Below are positions 1 through 8,817 of a stretch of 64,000 nt of DNA, one piece after another; position 1 is the stretch's first letter; every line of letters starts with the position of its first letter. The notes below the pieces were generated by a model. That model saw nothing but the letters and a program-made list of their open reading frames with translations, searched no databases and was not told the origin of the DNA. The DNA is from Gaiellasilicea sp963761905 (GTDB taxonomy: Bacteria > Actinomycetota > Thermoleophilia > Gaiellales > Gaiellaceae). Location: assembly GCA_963761905.1 (NCBI GenBank), contig CAVXIQ010000006.1:744001-808000 (forward strand). The letters run 5' to 3'. A program made the position numbers and the translations under genes.

Positions 1-545
1 CGTACCCCGTGACGTTCCCGCCCGCACCGCTCGATCCGGCGGCGCCGGTGCTCCCGCCGGCCGAGGGAACGTGGCGGCTCGACATCACGGCGACCGACGA
101 CCAGGGGCAGACCTCGACAACGCGACAGACGTTCGCGGTCAACAACACGCTCGGCGCTGTTCGCCTCTCGGCCTCGCGCCTCGTCGCCCGGCTCGGTGGC
201 ACCCGTAGCGTCCAGGCGGGCGTCGACGTGACGCGGCCGGCGCGCGTGACCGTCTCGGTGGAGACCCGCTCCGGCGTGCGGGTTGCGACGATCGCCAGCC
301 GCAGCGTCCAGCGCGGGCGCCTGCTCGTGCAGTGGAACGGGACGACCCGCGGCGGGCGCGCGCTCGTCTACGGCGGCTTCTACGTCATCCGCTTCTCCGC
401 CACGAACGAGCTCGGAACGGTCGAGCTGGCAAGCAAGCCGCTGTCCGTCGTCCCGATGGCGCCGGTCAAGAAGAAAGCCGCAGAAACCGTCCCGGCTAGG
501 CTCACGCGGTGCCCGTCGCCTCCATGCTCGTCGGCTCCATCCTGA
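1..545 (+). CDS. FlgD-like Ig-domain secreted protein, C-terminal fragment
   Basis: The reading frame is open to the left edge, so only the C-terminal part is visible (about 180 aa). It contains an Ig-like beta domain with the FlgD-type signature: a WNG turn, a glycine-rich loop, then GGFYVIRFSATN, as in proteins with a FlgD Ig-like C-terminal domain. The tail after KPLSVV is basic and proline-rich. FlgD-type Ig domains here usually belong to secreted or cell-wall proteins rather than to a flagellar hook, and no flagellar gene is visible. A second protein with a similar fold starts at 35465. The 3' end overlaps the DedA gene by 37 bp. The N-terminus and any signal peptide lie outside the window, so the exact role is unknown. 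Confidence 0.6.
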   Translation, partial: YPVTFPPAPLDPAAPVLPPAEGTWRLDITATDDQGQTSTTRQTFAVNNTLGAVRLSASRLVARLGGTRSVQAGVDVTRPARVTVSVETRSGVRVATIASRSVQRGRLLVQWNGTTRGGRALVYGGFYVIRFSATNELGTVELASKPLSVVPMAPVKKKAAETVPARLTRCPSPPCSSAPS

Positions 546-1207
546 GCGAGCTCACCGACCTGCTGACGACGCTGATCGGGGACTACGGGCTCTACGCCGT
601 CTTCGCCCTGATGCTGGTCGACGCCGTCCTGCCGGCGGCGAGCGAGGCGGTGATGGTCTACGCCGGCGCAGTCGCGGCCGGCGCCTTCGCAGGGCAGGAC
701 GTCGTCCTCTTCGGGGAGACGCTCGAACCGGGGCTGCCTGCCTATCTGGGCATGGCGCTCGCGGGGACGATCGGGTACACGGTCGGCTCGATCGGCGGCT
801 GGTGGATCGGCAAGCGCGCCGGCAGGCCCTACCTCGAGCGGCACGGCCGCTGGCTCCATCTGAGCCCGGCGAAGCTCGACCGGGCCGAGCGCTGGTTCGA
901 CCGTTGGGGGAACTGGGGCGTCTTCCTGGGCCGGATCACGCCGGTCGTGCGCTCGTTCGTCTCGATCCCCGCCGGGGTCTTCCGGATGCCGTTCGGCCCC
1001 TACGTCCTGCTGACCTTGCTCGGCTCCGCGATCTGGGCCTTCGCCTTCGCGGGCGCCGGCTGGGCCCTCGGCTCGCGCTGGGAGGAGTTCCACCACGCCT
1101 TCCGCTACGTCGACATCGCGGTGGCCGTGATCGTCGCGGCAGGGATCGGCTATCTGGGCTGGAAGCTCGTCTCGCGACGCCGAAAACCGGCGGCAGACGC
1201 CAGCTAA
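509..1207 (+). CDS. DedA family membrane protein (SNARE-associated domain)
   Basis: A 232-aa integral membrane protein of the DedA/SNARE_assoc family. These proteins help keep the proton motive force and move lipid carriers such as undecaprenyl phosphate across the membrane. The family signature is clear: GRITPVVRSFVSIPAG in the middle, with the conserved Arg and Pro residues of the re-entrant loop, and several hydrophobic helices on both sides. The GTG at 509 is chosen because a -10-like TAGGCT (497-502) lies exactly 6 nt before it, as for a leaderless message; an ATG five codons later is the alternative. It overlaps the upstream gene by 37 bp and is followed 10 bp later by the DegT gene, so a lipid-carrier or envelope-sugar role fits the context. 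Confidence 0.9.
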   Translation: MPVASMLVGSILSELTDLLTTLIGDYGLYAVFALMLVDAVLPAASEAVMVYAGAVAAGAFAGQDVVLFGETLEPGLPAYLGMALAGTIGYTVGSIGGWWIGKRAGRPYLERHGRWLHLSPAKLDRAERWFDRWGNWGVFLGRITPVVRSFVSIPAGVFRMPFGPYVLLTLLGSAIWAFAFAGAGWALGSRWEEFHHAFRYVDIAVAVIVAAGIGYLGWKLVSRRRKPAADAS

Positions 1208-1217
1208 ACTCGCCTCC

Positions 1218-2303
1218 GTGCAGATCCCACTCGTCGACGTGAAGGCGCAGTACGCGCCGCTCGTGCCGCAGATCAGAGCGGCCTTCGACGCCGTGCTCGA
1301 GGACGGCAAGTTCGTCTTCGGCCCGAACGTCGCCGCGTTCGAGGAGGAGGCCGCCGCCTATCTCGGGACGCGCGAGACGATCGGCGTCGCGAACGGCACG
1401 GACGCGCTCGAGCTCGTCCTGAACGCGCTCGAGGTGCAGCCGGGCGACGAGGTGATCTGTCCCGCCTTCACGTTCTATGCGACTGCCGAGGCCATCGCCC
1501 GCTCCGGCGCGACTCCCGTCTTCGCCGACATCGACGCGGAGACGCTCAACCTCGATCCGGCCGAGGTCGAGCGGAAGCTCGGCCCGAGGACGAAGGCGAT
1601 CATGCCCGTCCACCTCTTCGGCCGGCCGGCGCCGCTCGACGCGCTTGCAGCCTTCGAGCTGCCGCTGATCGAGGACGCCGCGCAAGCCTTCGGGTCGCCC
1701 GCGATCGCGGCCCACGGAGTCGCGTCGACGTTCAGCTTCTATCCCACGAAGAACCTTTTCGGGCTGGGCGACGGCGGCCTCGTCGCGGTGAACGATCCCG
1801 AGCTCGCGGAGCGGATCCGGATGCTCCGCTTCCACGGCTCGAAGGCGAAGACGACGTTCGAGTTCATCGGCCGCAACTCCCGCCTCGACGAGATCCAGGC
1901 GGCGGTCCTCCGGATCTTCCTCCGCGAGCTCGACCGCTGGACGGAGCTGCGCCGCGAGGCCGCCGAGCGGTATCGCGAGCTCGGGATCGGCGAGCTCTGC
2001 GTCGCTCCCGAGGACGAGCCGGGCCACGTGTACCACCTCTTCGTCTGCCGCTCCGAGCGCCGCGAAGAGATTCGAGCCGCGCTCGGCGAGGCCGGGATCG
2101 GGAACGCGCAGTACTACCTTCCGCCGCTCCATCTCCAGCCCGCACTCCGCTATCTCGGCTACGCCGAGGGAGACCTGCCGGTGACCGAGCAGGTTGCGCG
2201 CGACAACTTCTCGGTTCCGCTCTGGGCCGGAATCGCCGCAGAGCAGCAGGAGCGCGTGGTCGACGTGGTGCGCAGCGCCGTCGGCGCGCCCGCGGCCGCA
2301 TGA
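1218..2303 (+). CDS. DegT/DnrJ/EryC1/StrS family PLP aminotransferase
   Basis: A 361-aa sugar aminotransferase that would transfer an amino group from glutamate to a keto-sugar nucleotide using PLP. Family features seen: the IPLVDVKAQYAPL N-terminus, the GTDALELVL cofactor loop, the EDAAQAFGS motif, and the Schiff-base lysine Lys178 in FSFYPTKN followed by GDGG, where GEGG is more usual. The GTG start is supported by TAAACT (1205-1210) ending 7 nt upstream, a leaderless promoter that overlaps the DedA stop codon. It overlaps the next gene by 4 bp (ATGA), so the two form an operon. The pairing with a FlaA1/WbpM-like dehydratase suggests an amino-deoxysugar (bacillosamine-like) for a glycan; the sugar itself is inference. 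Confidence 0.92.
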   Translation: MQIPLVDVKAQYAPLVPQIRAAFDAVLEDGKFVFGPNVAAFEEEAAAYLGTRETIGVANGTDALELVLNALEVQPGDEVICPAFTFYATAEAIARSGATPVFADIDAETLNLDPAEVERKLGPRTKAIMPVHLFGRPAPLDALAAFELPLIEDAAQAFGSPAIAAHGVASTFSFYPTKNLFGLGDGGLVAVNDPELAERIRMLRFHGSKAKTTFEFIGRNSRLDEIQAAVLRIFLRELDRWTELRREAAERYRELGIGELCVAPEDEPGHVYHLFVCRSERREEIRAALGEAGIGNAQYYLPPLHLQPALRYLGYAEGDLPVTEQVARDNFSVPLWAGIAAEQQERVVDVVRSAVGAPAAA

Positions 2304-4225
2304 GATTCCCGATCACCAGGCATCGCCTGCCACAGTTGGCGGCGGACCTGGCGATCGTCCTCGCGGCCTGGCTGCTCGCCTTCCAGCTTCGCTTCGACCC
2401 GAGCATCCCGGTCTACTACGACCGCTACTTCGACTTCGCGATCCTGGGTCTGCTCGTCGCGATCAAGCTCACCGTGTTCGCGCTCGCCGGCTTCTACAAC
2501 CGCTGGTGGCGCTACGTCTCGACGCGCGACATGTGGGGAGCGTTCCGCGGAGTCACCGCAGCGTCCCTCTCCGCCTTCCTCGTCTTCAGCTTCTTCGACG
2601 TCCACATCGTCGCCGTGCCGCGGGTCGTCTGGATCCTCGACTGGCTCCTCTGTCTCGCCTTCGTCGCGGCGTCGAGGATGCTCGCCCGGACGATCATCGA
2701 GCGGCCGCAGACGTCCTCGCTCGTCGCGCGCGGCAAGGAGGTCGTGATCGTCGGGGCCGGCGACGCCGCGCAGCTGATGATCAAGGAGATGCTCCGGACG
2801 CCCGCGATGGGCTATACGCCGATCGGCCTGATCGACGACGACCCGCGCAAGAAGAACCTCCGCGTGCACGGGATTCGCGTCCTCGGAACGACCGACGAGC
2901 TACCGCACATCCTGCGCGATCGGCGCCCGGACGAGCTCCTGATCGCGATCCCGTCGGCGTCGGGCGAGGTGCGCCAGCGGATCGTCGACGTCGCCCAAGT
3001 GGAAGGCGTCGCCGTCAAGACGCTCCCGGGCCTCTACGAGCTGATCGCGGGAGACGTCGACCTGGCCAACCAGATCCGCCCCGTCCAGGTGGAGGACCTG
3101 CTCGGCCGCGAGCCGGTCGAGGTCGACGTCGCAGCGATCTCCTCCTATCTCGCCGGCAAGACCGTGCTCGTCACGGGCGCCGGCGGCTCGATCGGCTCGG
3201 AGCTCTGCCGGCAGATCGCGCGGGCAGGCCCGAAGCGGATCGTGATGGTCGAGCAGGCCGAGAGCGCGCTCCACGACATCGAGCGCGAGCTCGTCGACGA
3301 GCGCGGCTTCTCGGCCGGCGTCCCCGTGCTCGCCGACGTCCGCAACCGCACGCGGGTCAATCAGGTGTTCGAGCGCTACCGGCCCGAGGTCATCTTTCAC
3401 GCGGCCGCCTACAAGCACGTGCCGCTGATGGAGGCGAACCCGCTCGAGTCGGTGCGGAACAACGTGATCGGCACGCGCGTCGTCGCCGACGCCGCCGTCG
3501 CCCACGGCGCCGAGCGGTTCCTCCTGATCTCGACGGACAAGGCGCTCAACCCGAACAGCGTCTACGGCCAGTCGAAGACGCTGTGCGAGTGGATCGTCGG
3601 CGCCCACGGCGAGCGCGACGACGTGCCCACGCGCTTCGTCGCCGTCCGGTTCGGCAACGTCCTCAACTCCGCCGGCAGCGTGATCCCCCGCTTCCGGCGC
3701 CAGATCGAGCGCGGCGGGCCGGTCACCGTCACCGACCCGGAGATGACGCGGTTCTTCATGACGATTCCCGAGGCGGTGGCGCTCGTCGTCCAGGCCGGCT
3801 CGATCGGCGGCCGCGGGAGGATCTTCGTGCTCGAGATGGGCGAGCCCGTACGCATCCTCGACCTGGCCCGCAACATGATCCGCCTCTCGGGGAAGCAGCC
3901 CGACCGCGACGTCCAGATCGTCTTCATCGGCGCGAGGCCGGGAGAGAAGATCCACGAGGAGCTCTTCGCCGAGGGCGAGACCTGGCAGCCGACCGAGCAT
4001 CCGAAGATCGTCGCGCTCGACGTCTCCCCGGTCGAGCGTGCGTGGCTCGACGGCCGGCTCGACGAGCTCGAGCAGCTCGTCGAGGAAGGCGACACGCTCG
4101 AGCTCGTGGGCAAGCTCGCCGCGATCGTCCGCGAGCCGCTGCGGCTGGGCGCCGAGGAGGCCAATTTGAACGAGCTCGGTGCGGGCGCCGCCGAAGCAGC
4201 GCCCGCACGCTCCGAGCTCGTCTAG
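2300..4225 (+). CDS. CapD/WbpM-type membrane nucleotide-sugar dehydratase/epimerase
   Basis: A 641-aa polysaccharide biosynthesis protein. The first ~110 residues form about four membrane helices. A first Rossmann-like domain (around residues 140-280, VVIVGAGDAA) and the catalytic SDR domain (from ~290) follow, with VTGAGGSIGS as the NAD(P) loop. Relatives such as WbpM, PglF and CapD make UDP-4-keto-6-deoxy-GlcNAc, the substrate for a DegT aminotransferase such as the one just upstream. The catalytic triplet region reads STDK...SVYGQSK, with Tyr422 and Lys426. Many members of this family have Met where this protein has Tyr, so it keeps the classical SDR YxxxK. The start overlaps the previous stop by 4 bp. 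Confident as a family; the exact product is inferred. Confidence 0.92.
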   Translation: MRFPITRHRLPQLAADLAIVLAAWLLAFQLRFDPSIPVYYDRYFDFAILGLLVAIKLTVFALAGFYNRWWRYVSTRDMWGAFRGVTAASLSAFLVFSFFDVHIVAVPRVVWILDWLLCLAFVAASRMLARTIIERPQTSSLVARGKEVVIVGAGDAAQLMIKEMLRTPAMGYTPIGLIDDDPRKKNLRVHGIRVLGTTDELPHILRDRRPDELLIAIPSASGEVRQRIVDVAQVEGVAVKTLPGLYELIAGDVDLANQIRPVQVEDLLGREPVEVDVAAISSYLAGKTVLVTGAGGSIGSELCRQIARAGPKRIVMVEQAESALHDIERELVDERGFSAGVPVLADVRNRTRVNQVFERYRPEVIFHAAAYKHVPLMEANPLESVRNNVIGTRVVADAAVAHGAERFLLISTDKALNPNSVYGQSKTLCEWIVGAHGERDDVPTRFVAVRFGNVLNSAGSVIPRFRRQIERGGPVTVTDPEMTRFFMTIPEAVALVVQAGSIGGRGRIFVLEMGEPVRILDLARNMIRLSGKQPDRDVQIVFIGARPGEKIHEELFAEGETWQPTEHPKIVALDVSPVERAWLDGRLDELEQLVEEGDTLELVGKLAAIVREPLRLGAEEANLNELGAGAAEAAPARSELV

Positions 4226-4229
4226 CTCG

Positions 4230-5795
4230 CTACGCGCCCGGGATCCACAGGATCCCGAGCTGGCCGCCGTCCCTCTGGTAGGTCAGCGTCCCGCGCACTT
4301 CTTCGTCGACCGCGAGCGTCCCGGCCTGAACGTCCACGAGGAACGCTCCCGGCCCGAAGATCTCGGACGCGTCGATGATCCCGCTCGACTCCCAGGCGCC
4401 GAGGTTGCCGCGCGTCGTTGCGGCATCGACGTCTGTCGGGCCCTCGTCAGCGGACTGGTTCACCTTCGCGACGACGCTGTTCGCACCGGTCGCGAGAGTG
4501 TGCTTCCAGATCCGGGCCGTCGTCGCGTTCGGATCGGTCGATCCGAACGGGAACTGCTGGCTCGAGCCCGGGTCCTCGGTGACGAGCAGGCTCGCCGCCG
4601 TCGTCTCGAGGTTGTCCGGCTGGTGGATCTCGCCGGGCGCCTTGACGGGCGCGTCGTCGCCCTCGATCAGGATCGAGAGGCTCAGCACCTTCGTCGGATC
4701 GCTCGGATCGAGGACGAGCTTCCAGATCCGGCCGTTCGTCGAGATCCCGGGGCCGGTCGCCCCGACCAACCCACGGCCGCTGTCGGCGACGTAGACCACG
4801 TTCTCGTTCGTCCGGTCGTAGGCGACGTCCTCGACCCGCACGAACTGGAACACGTTGAGCGCGTCCGAGGCCGTCTCCAGCCTGGTCTGGTCGCCGACTG
4901 CGTCGGCCTTGGCGATCTTCTTGAACGTGCCGCTGTACGACGCCGCCGAGTTGATCGGGAAGTCGTAGTAGTCGTTGATCGCCGCGTTGTCGAGGACGAG
5001 GCCGTACAGGTCTCCCTCGTCGTTCCATACTGCGTCCGCGTCGTCGGCGATGTACGAGTAGAGCTGCGACTGCGCCGGGTTCGTGGTGAACGTGTCGTCG
5101 CCGGAGAGCACGACCGGATGGCCGTAGCCGGGGATCGCCACGGAGTTCTCGTGGTTGTGGCGGCCCATGCCGTAGATCGGCTTGTACGCGTCGGCGCGCG
5201 CGTCATACGCGACGACGAGCCCCGCCTGCTCGGCACCGGGCGTACCCGGTGGCACGAGCCCCGGGCCGGGAACCGCGATGCCGGTGCGGAACACCCAGTC
5301 GGTCGCCTCCTCGTTCGTGAACAGCAGCTCCCGATCGAATCCGTGCTCCGCCGTCGCGAGGAAGCTCGAGCAGAAGCGCTGGAAGTTCGCCTCCGACGGG
5401 ATCGCGTAGCGCCCGCGGAGCACGCCGCCCCCGTTCTGGCTCAGCCGCAGCTCGCTGACCATCGCATTCGTGAAGTCGTTGAACCCGACTCCGGTCGCCG
5501 GGGTGAACGGGAACGGAACCGTGGATGTCTCGTGGTTGACGAAGACGTCAACGGTGCCCTTGCCGTTCTTCGTGAACGCGATCCCGTCCGGGATCGACTC
5601 GAACATGTAGCCGCCGTGCAGCGTGTCGCCGACGCTGATGATCGGCTCGTACGACGAGCCCGCCACGCCGTCGAGCATGGGGCCCTGTGCCGTCTTGAAG
5701 CCGGGCGAGCCCTTGCTCGCTGCTCCCGCAACGAGCACGGTCGCGAGGCCGCCGACGAGCATCAGCAATGCCGCCGCCTTTCTGAAGTTCCGCAT
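4230..5795 (-). CDS. DUF839 (PhoX-like) secreted phosphatase-family protein
   Basis: A 521-aa exported protein. The N-terminus has a basic MRNFRK stretch and a hydrophobic core ending near AGAAS, a typical signal peptide. The body is a DUF839/PhoX-type beta-propeller; the segment MGRHNHENSVAIPGYG resembles the conserved GRFxHE region of this family, and VADSGRGL, LVTEDPGSS and similar blade segments recur. PhoX enzymes are calcium- and iron-dependent alkaline phosphatases, but DUF839 also includes proteins of unknown activity, so phosphatase activity is a family-level guess. A purine-rich AGAGGGG lies about 6 nt before the ATG. It converges on the CapD-like gene with a 4-bp gap between the stops. 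Confidence 0.85.
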   Translation of the reverse strand: MRNFRKAAALLMLVGGLATVLVAGAASKGSPGFKTAQGPMLDGVAGSSYEPIISVGDTLHGGYMFESIPDGIAFTKNGKGTVDVFVNHETSTVPFPFTPATGVGFNDFTNAMVSELRLSQNGGGVLRGRYAIPSEANFQRFCSSFLATAEHGFDRELLFTNEEATDWVFRTGIAVPGPGLVPPGTPGAEQAGLVVAYDARADAYKPIYGMGRHNHENSVAIPGYGHPVVLSGDDTFTTNPAQSQLYSYIADDADAVWNDEGDLYGLVLDNAAINDYYDFPINSAASYSGTFKKIAKADAVGDQTRLETASDALNVFQFVRVEDVAYDRTNENVVYVADSGRGLVGATGPGISTNGRIWKLVLDPSDPTKVLSLSILIEGDDAPVKAPGEIHQPDNLETTAASLLVTEDPGSSQQFPFGSTDPNATTARIWKHTLATGANSVVAKVNQSADEGPTDVDAATTRGNLGAWESSGIIDASEIFGPGAFLVDVQAGTLAVDEEVRGTLTYQRDGGQLGILWIPGA

Positions 5796-5841
5796 GCAGT
5801 TCCCCTCTTTCCCCCTGGAATGTGAACGTGCGCTGAAAGTC

Positions 5842-6858
5842 CTACCATGCCCCGCGCAGCGGGTCTAGCAACAGATCGAGCAGGAGCGCGGGCTCGCGGC
5901 GGACGCGGGGCGAGCTGCCCGGATCGCGCTTGCGGAGCGGTAGCGCGGTGGCGTCCGTCAGGCGAATCAGGCGCCCCTCTTCGATCAGGCGCTCGTCGAC
6001 GCCGCCGAGCCGGCCGGCGAACGTGGTGTAGACGGGGACGCCGAGCGCCACGGCCTCGCGGTTCATCGTTCCTCCCGCGGAGACGACGAGATCGGCGCCC
6101 GCGATCAGGCTCTGCGCGTCGACGGCGCGTTCGGGGACGACGAGCGAGGGCAGCGCCAGGCGCCTGAGCGCGACCCGCTGCTCGTCCGTGCGCGGCAGGA
6201 TCACGGCCTGGACGGTCTCGTCGCGACCGAGGCGATCGAGCACGCCGGCGAAGAGCGGATTCCCGTGCCGGTGGTACAGCGAGACCTCCGGCGGCGTCCG
6301 CACGACGACGAGCACGCGGTTCGGGTCGAGCCCTTCGACCGGCTCGGGTGCCGGCTCGAAGCCGGCCAGGTAGTACTCCTCCTTCAGGCCCTCGTAGCGC
6401 AGCAGCTTCGGAGGCCGTGCTCCATAGCGTGCGAGCCGCTCGAGCGGGATCGCCGCCGGGACGACGACCCGTGTCGCCGCGCGGCAGCCGAGCTGGTGCT
6501 GGAGCCACGCGTACTCGTAGTCGAAGGCAGTTGTGCTCGGCACGCCGAGGCTTCGCGCGACGAGCGCGAGCTCGTGCGAGCCGTGCGTGAGCGCGAGGTC
6601 GAAGTCTCGAGCCCGCGCGAAGCTCGAGAGCGCCCGGAGCCGGCCCGCAAGTGCCCTGGCCTTGCCCAGCCGGCCGCCGCCGCCGTGCGGCGGGCCGACC
6701 ACGTAGTGAGCGATGCCGTGCAGCTCGAGCAGCTCCAGCGTCTGCGCGTAGCTGCGAGCAGTCACCTCGACCTCGTGGCCGCGAGCTTCGAGCAAGTCGA
6801 TCAGCGGGCGGAAGAAGGGGACGTGCGGCGAGTTCGTGATGTCGATCCAGACCCGCAC
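5842..6858 (-). CDS. DUF354 family predicted glycosyltransferase
   Basis: A 338-aa protein of the DUF354 family, which has the two-domain fold of UDP-GlcNAc 2-epimerase and GT-B glycosyltransferases. The N-terminus VRVWIDITNSPHVPFFRPL is the hallmark of this family, and SAGGTMNREAVALGVPVYT near residue 270 is the nucleotide-sugar-binding loop shared with MurG-like enzymes. The GTG at 6858 is chosen over a longer frame because TAGACT (6866-6871, minus strand) lies 7 nt upstream and because homology begins there. It is divergent from the LysR gene. Function is likely transfer of a sugar to a lipid or glycan; the substrate is not known. Confidence 0.85.
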   Translation of the reverse strand: MRVWIDITNSPHVPFFRPLIDLLEARGHEVEVTARSYAQTLELLELHGIAHYVVGPPHGGGGRLGKARALAGRLRALSSFARARDFDLALTHGSHELALVARSLGVPSTTAFDYEYAWLQHQLGCRAATRVVVPAAIPLERLARYGARPPKLLRYEGLKEEYYLAGFEPAPEPVEGLDPNRVLVVVRTPPEVSLYHRHGNPLFAGVLDRLGRDETVQAVILPRTDEQRVALRRLALPSLVVPERAVDAQSLIAGADLVVSAGGTMNREAVALGVPVYTTFAGRLGGVDERLIEEGRLIRLTDATALPLRKRDPGSSPRVRREPALLLDLLLDPLRGAW

Positions 6859-6937
6859 CCCGGCGAGTCTAGGGGTCGAGCGGGAAGGACTCCGCAACCG
6901 CGGGCTGCTTTGGCGGCCTGGCGGCGGATCTCGATGG

Positions 6938-6952
6938 ATAAGCTGTGCTTAT
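6938..6952. promoter_or_regulatory. Perfect palindrome over the LysR -10 box and start (candidate autoregulatory operator)
   Basis: ATAAGC-TGT-GCTTAT is a perfect inverted repeat with 6-bp arms and a 3-bp centre, and it fits the T-N11-A LysR box. TAAGCT (6939-6944) inside it is also the -10 box, 6 nt before the LysR ATG at 6951. A bound LysR dimer would therefore sit on its own promoter and start codon. Autoregulation is inference from position and from LysR family practice. Confidence 0.6.
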
Positions 6953-7844
6953 GGATACGCGCCAGCTTGCCGCGTTCTGCGCCGTCGTCGAGCGGAAGAG
7001 TTTCTCGCAGGCCGCGGAGCGGCTCGGGGTGACCCAGCCCGCCGTCTCCCTCCAGATCCGGGCGCTCGAGAAGCGGCTCGGGGCGCAGCTCCTCGATCGC
7101 TCGGGCCGGCGGGTCGAGCCGACCGAGGCCGGCCTCCGGCTCTACCGAGGCGCCCAGCGGCTGCTCGCGCTCGAGGAGCAGCTCGTCGACGAGGTCGCCG
7201 ACGAGGCGGGCGCCGAGATCGCGGGCGAGCTTCGGATCGGCGCGTCGACCGGGCCGGCGGCCATCGTCGTCCCGCTCTTGCTCTGCGAGTTCCAACGCGC
7301 GAATCCGCGCGTCAAGGTTGCGCTGTCGGTTCACGACACGCAGTCGGTCGTCGATCTCGTTGCCGAGCGAGAGCTCGAACTCGGGATCGTGGGTGCGGCG
7401 CGCAGGCACCGAGCCGTTCGGTTCGAGCCGTTCTTCGAGGACGAGGTGATCCTCGCTTGCCCCCCGGGTCACCACTTCGCAGATCGCACGGTCACGCTCG
7501 ACGAGCTGCGTGCCGAGCAGCTGATCGTGATGCAGGAAGGTGCGGGGGTGAGGCAGATCGTGGAGGACGAGCTGCGGGCCGCCGGGACGCGCCTGCGCGA
7601 TCTCGACGTCCGGCTCGAGCTCGGCCTCCAGGAGTCCGTTCGCAGCGCGGTGCAGGCTGGCTTCGGGATTGCCTTCATCTCGCGCTCGGCGGTCGAGTCG
7701 GAGCTGGCGGCGGGAACGCTCGTCGCGGCCCGGGTCGAAGGCATCCACGTGATCCGGGAGATCTCACTCGTCCGGTCGACCGGCCGGCCGGCGACGCGGG
7801 CAGCCGATGCCTTCGTCTCGTTCGCGCGCGAGCGGCTGGCGTGA
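6951..7844 (+). CDS. LysR family transcriptional regulator
   Basis: A 297-aa LysR regulator. The N-terminal winged helix-turn-helix reads MDTRQLAAFCAVVERKSFSQ with AAERLGVTQPAVSLQI as the recognition region. The C-terminal two-lobed effector domain starts around residue 90 (GELRIGASTGPA) and resembles the CysL/CbbR-type group. The ATG is set by a leaderless -10 box and by the family N-terminus; a GTG two codons upstream lies inside the palindrome. The stop overlaps the GTG of the dehydrogenase gene by 4 bp, so regulator and enzyme are translated together. The inducer is unknown; the natural guess is a substrate of the neighbouring oxidoreductase. Confidence 0.93.
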   Translation: MDTRQLAAFCAVVERKSFSQAAERLGVTQPAVSLQIRALEKRLGAQLLDRSGRRVEPTEAGLRLYRGAQRLLALEEQLVDEVADEAGAEIAGELRIGASTGPAAIVVPLLLCEFQRANPRVKVALSVHDTQSVVDLVAERELELGIVGAARRHRAVRFEPFFEDEVILACPPGHHFADRTVTLDELRAEQLIVMQEGAGVRQIVEDELRAAGTRLRDLDVRLELGLQESVRSAVQAGFGIAFISRSAVESELAAGTLVAARVEGIHVIREISLVRSTGRPATRAADAFVSFARERLA

Positions 7845-8806
7845 TCGTCCGCTGGGGGCTCGGCGAGCTGGCCGGGCTGCTGGCCGAGCTCGGAGCCGCA
7901 CGGCCCTTCGTCTTCGCGAGCCCTCGCCGGCCCGAGTTGCCGCTCCGAGCGCACGGGCGGTGGAGCGAGCTCCCGAGCGACAGGATCGCCGAGATCGCGG
8001 CTGCGACCGCGGGCGCGGACGTGCTCGTCGCGCTCGGAGGGGGCAGCTCGATCGACACGGGCAAGGCGGTCTCGGCAGAGACGTCGCTGCCGCTCGTCTC
8101 GATCCCGACCACGTACTCCGGCGCGGAATGGACGACCTTCTACGGGGTGCGCGATGCCGATCGGCGGATGCGGGGCGGTGGCGCAGGGGCACGCCTCGCC
8201 GGGATCGTCTACGACCCCGAGCTGACGCTCGACCTCCCGAGGGCGGAGACCGTCGGCACCGCACTGAACGCGCTCGCCCACTGCGCCGAGGCGCTCTACG
8301 TGAAGGAGCGGAACGACGATGCCGACCGGCATGCCCTCGAGGGCGCTCGGCTGATCGCAGCCTGGTTGCCGCGGGTGGTTGCCGAGGAGGGTGACCGGCT
8401 CGAAGCGAGGACCGAGCTGCTCCGGGGTGCGTGCGAGGCCGGTGCAGCGCTGGCGAGCTCGATGCTTGGGCTCGGCCACGCAATGGCACAGGCTCTCGGC
8501 GGCCGCTACGGCGTCTCCCACGGGGCCCTCAACGCGTTGTGTCTGCCGCCGGCGCTCCGCTTCAACGCCGAGACCGCTCCGGTCGCTGTCGCCCGGTTTG
8601 CCCAGGCAATCGGTGCGAATGACCCGGCCGCGCGTGTGGAGGAGCTCGCAAGGCTCGCCGGCTTCGAGCGCCTGCGCGACCTCGGCGTGCCGGAGTCGGA
8701 GCTCGAGGAGATCGCCGAGGCGGTGATCGTGCGCGCCGGCGCTCGCTCAAATCCTCGTCCGGCGACGGCCGCCGAGGTGGCCGAGCTCCTCCGCTCGATC
8801 TGGTGA
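7841..8806 (+). CDS. Iron-containing alcohol dehydrogenase / maleylacetate reductase homologue
   Basis: A 321-aa NAD(P)-dependent dehydroquinate-synthase-like oxidoreductase. The nucleotide motif GGGSSIDTGK is near residue 66. The helix carrying metal ligands reads TALNALAHCAEALYV, where typical iron alcohol dehydrogenases have Asp in place of the Asn before ALAH; that Asn-Ala-x-Ala-His form is usual in maleylacetate reductases. Two more likely ligand histidines are in GLGHAMAQ and GVSHGALN. Maleylacetate reductases convert maleylacetate to 3-oxoadipate in aromatic degradation. No ring-cleavage gene is nearby, so the physiological substrate is open. The GTG start lies in a GTGA overlap with LysR; the same frame is open upstream to 6836, but that part antisenses or shadows other genes. 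Confidence 0.85.
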   Translation: MIVRWGLGELAGLLAELGAARPFVFASPRRPELPLRAHGRWSELPSDRIAEIAAATAGADVLVALGGGSSIDTGKAVSAETSLPLVSIPTTYSGAEWTTFYGVRDADRRMRGGGAGARLAGIVYDPELTLDLPRAETVGTALNALAHCAEALYVKERNDDADRHALEGARLIAAWLPRVVAEEGDRLEARTELLRGACEAGAALASSMLGLGHAMAQALGGRYGVSHGALNALCLPPALRFNAETAPVAVARFAQAIGANDPAARVEELARLAGFERLRDLGVPESELEEIAEAVIVRAGARSNPRPATAAEVAELLRSIW

Positions 8807-8817
8807 GTTGCGCTCGC

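Noticed and set aside
2900..4000. Long antisense frames in the CapD-like gene
   Set aside because: Same compositional shadowing; no ribosome-binding site, no recognisable fold, and codon third positions are wrong for a real gene here.
6836..7840. A longer dehydrogenase starting near 6836
   Set aside because: The frame is open but runs through the LysR gene out of frame as Arg-rich sequence; homology begins at the GTG at 7841 in a GTGA overlap.
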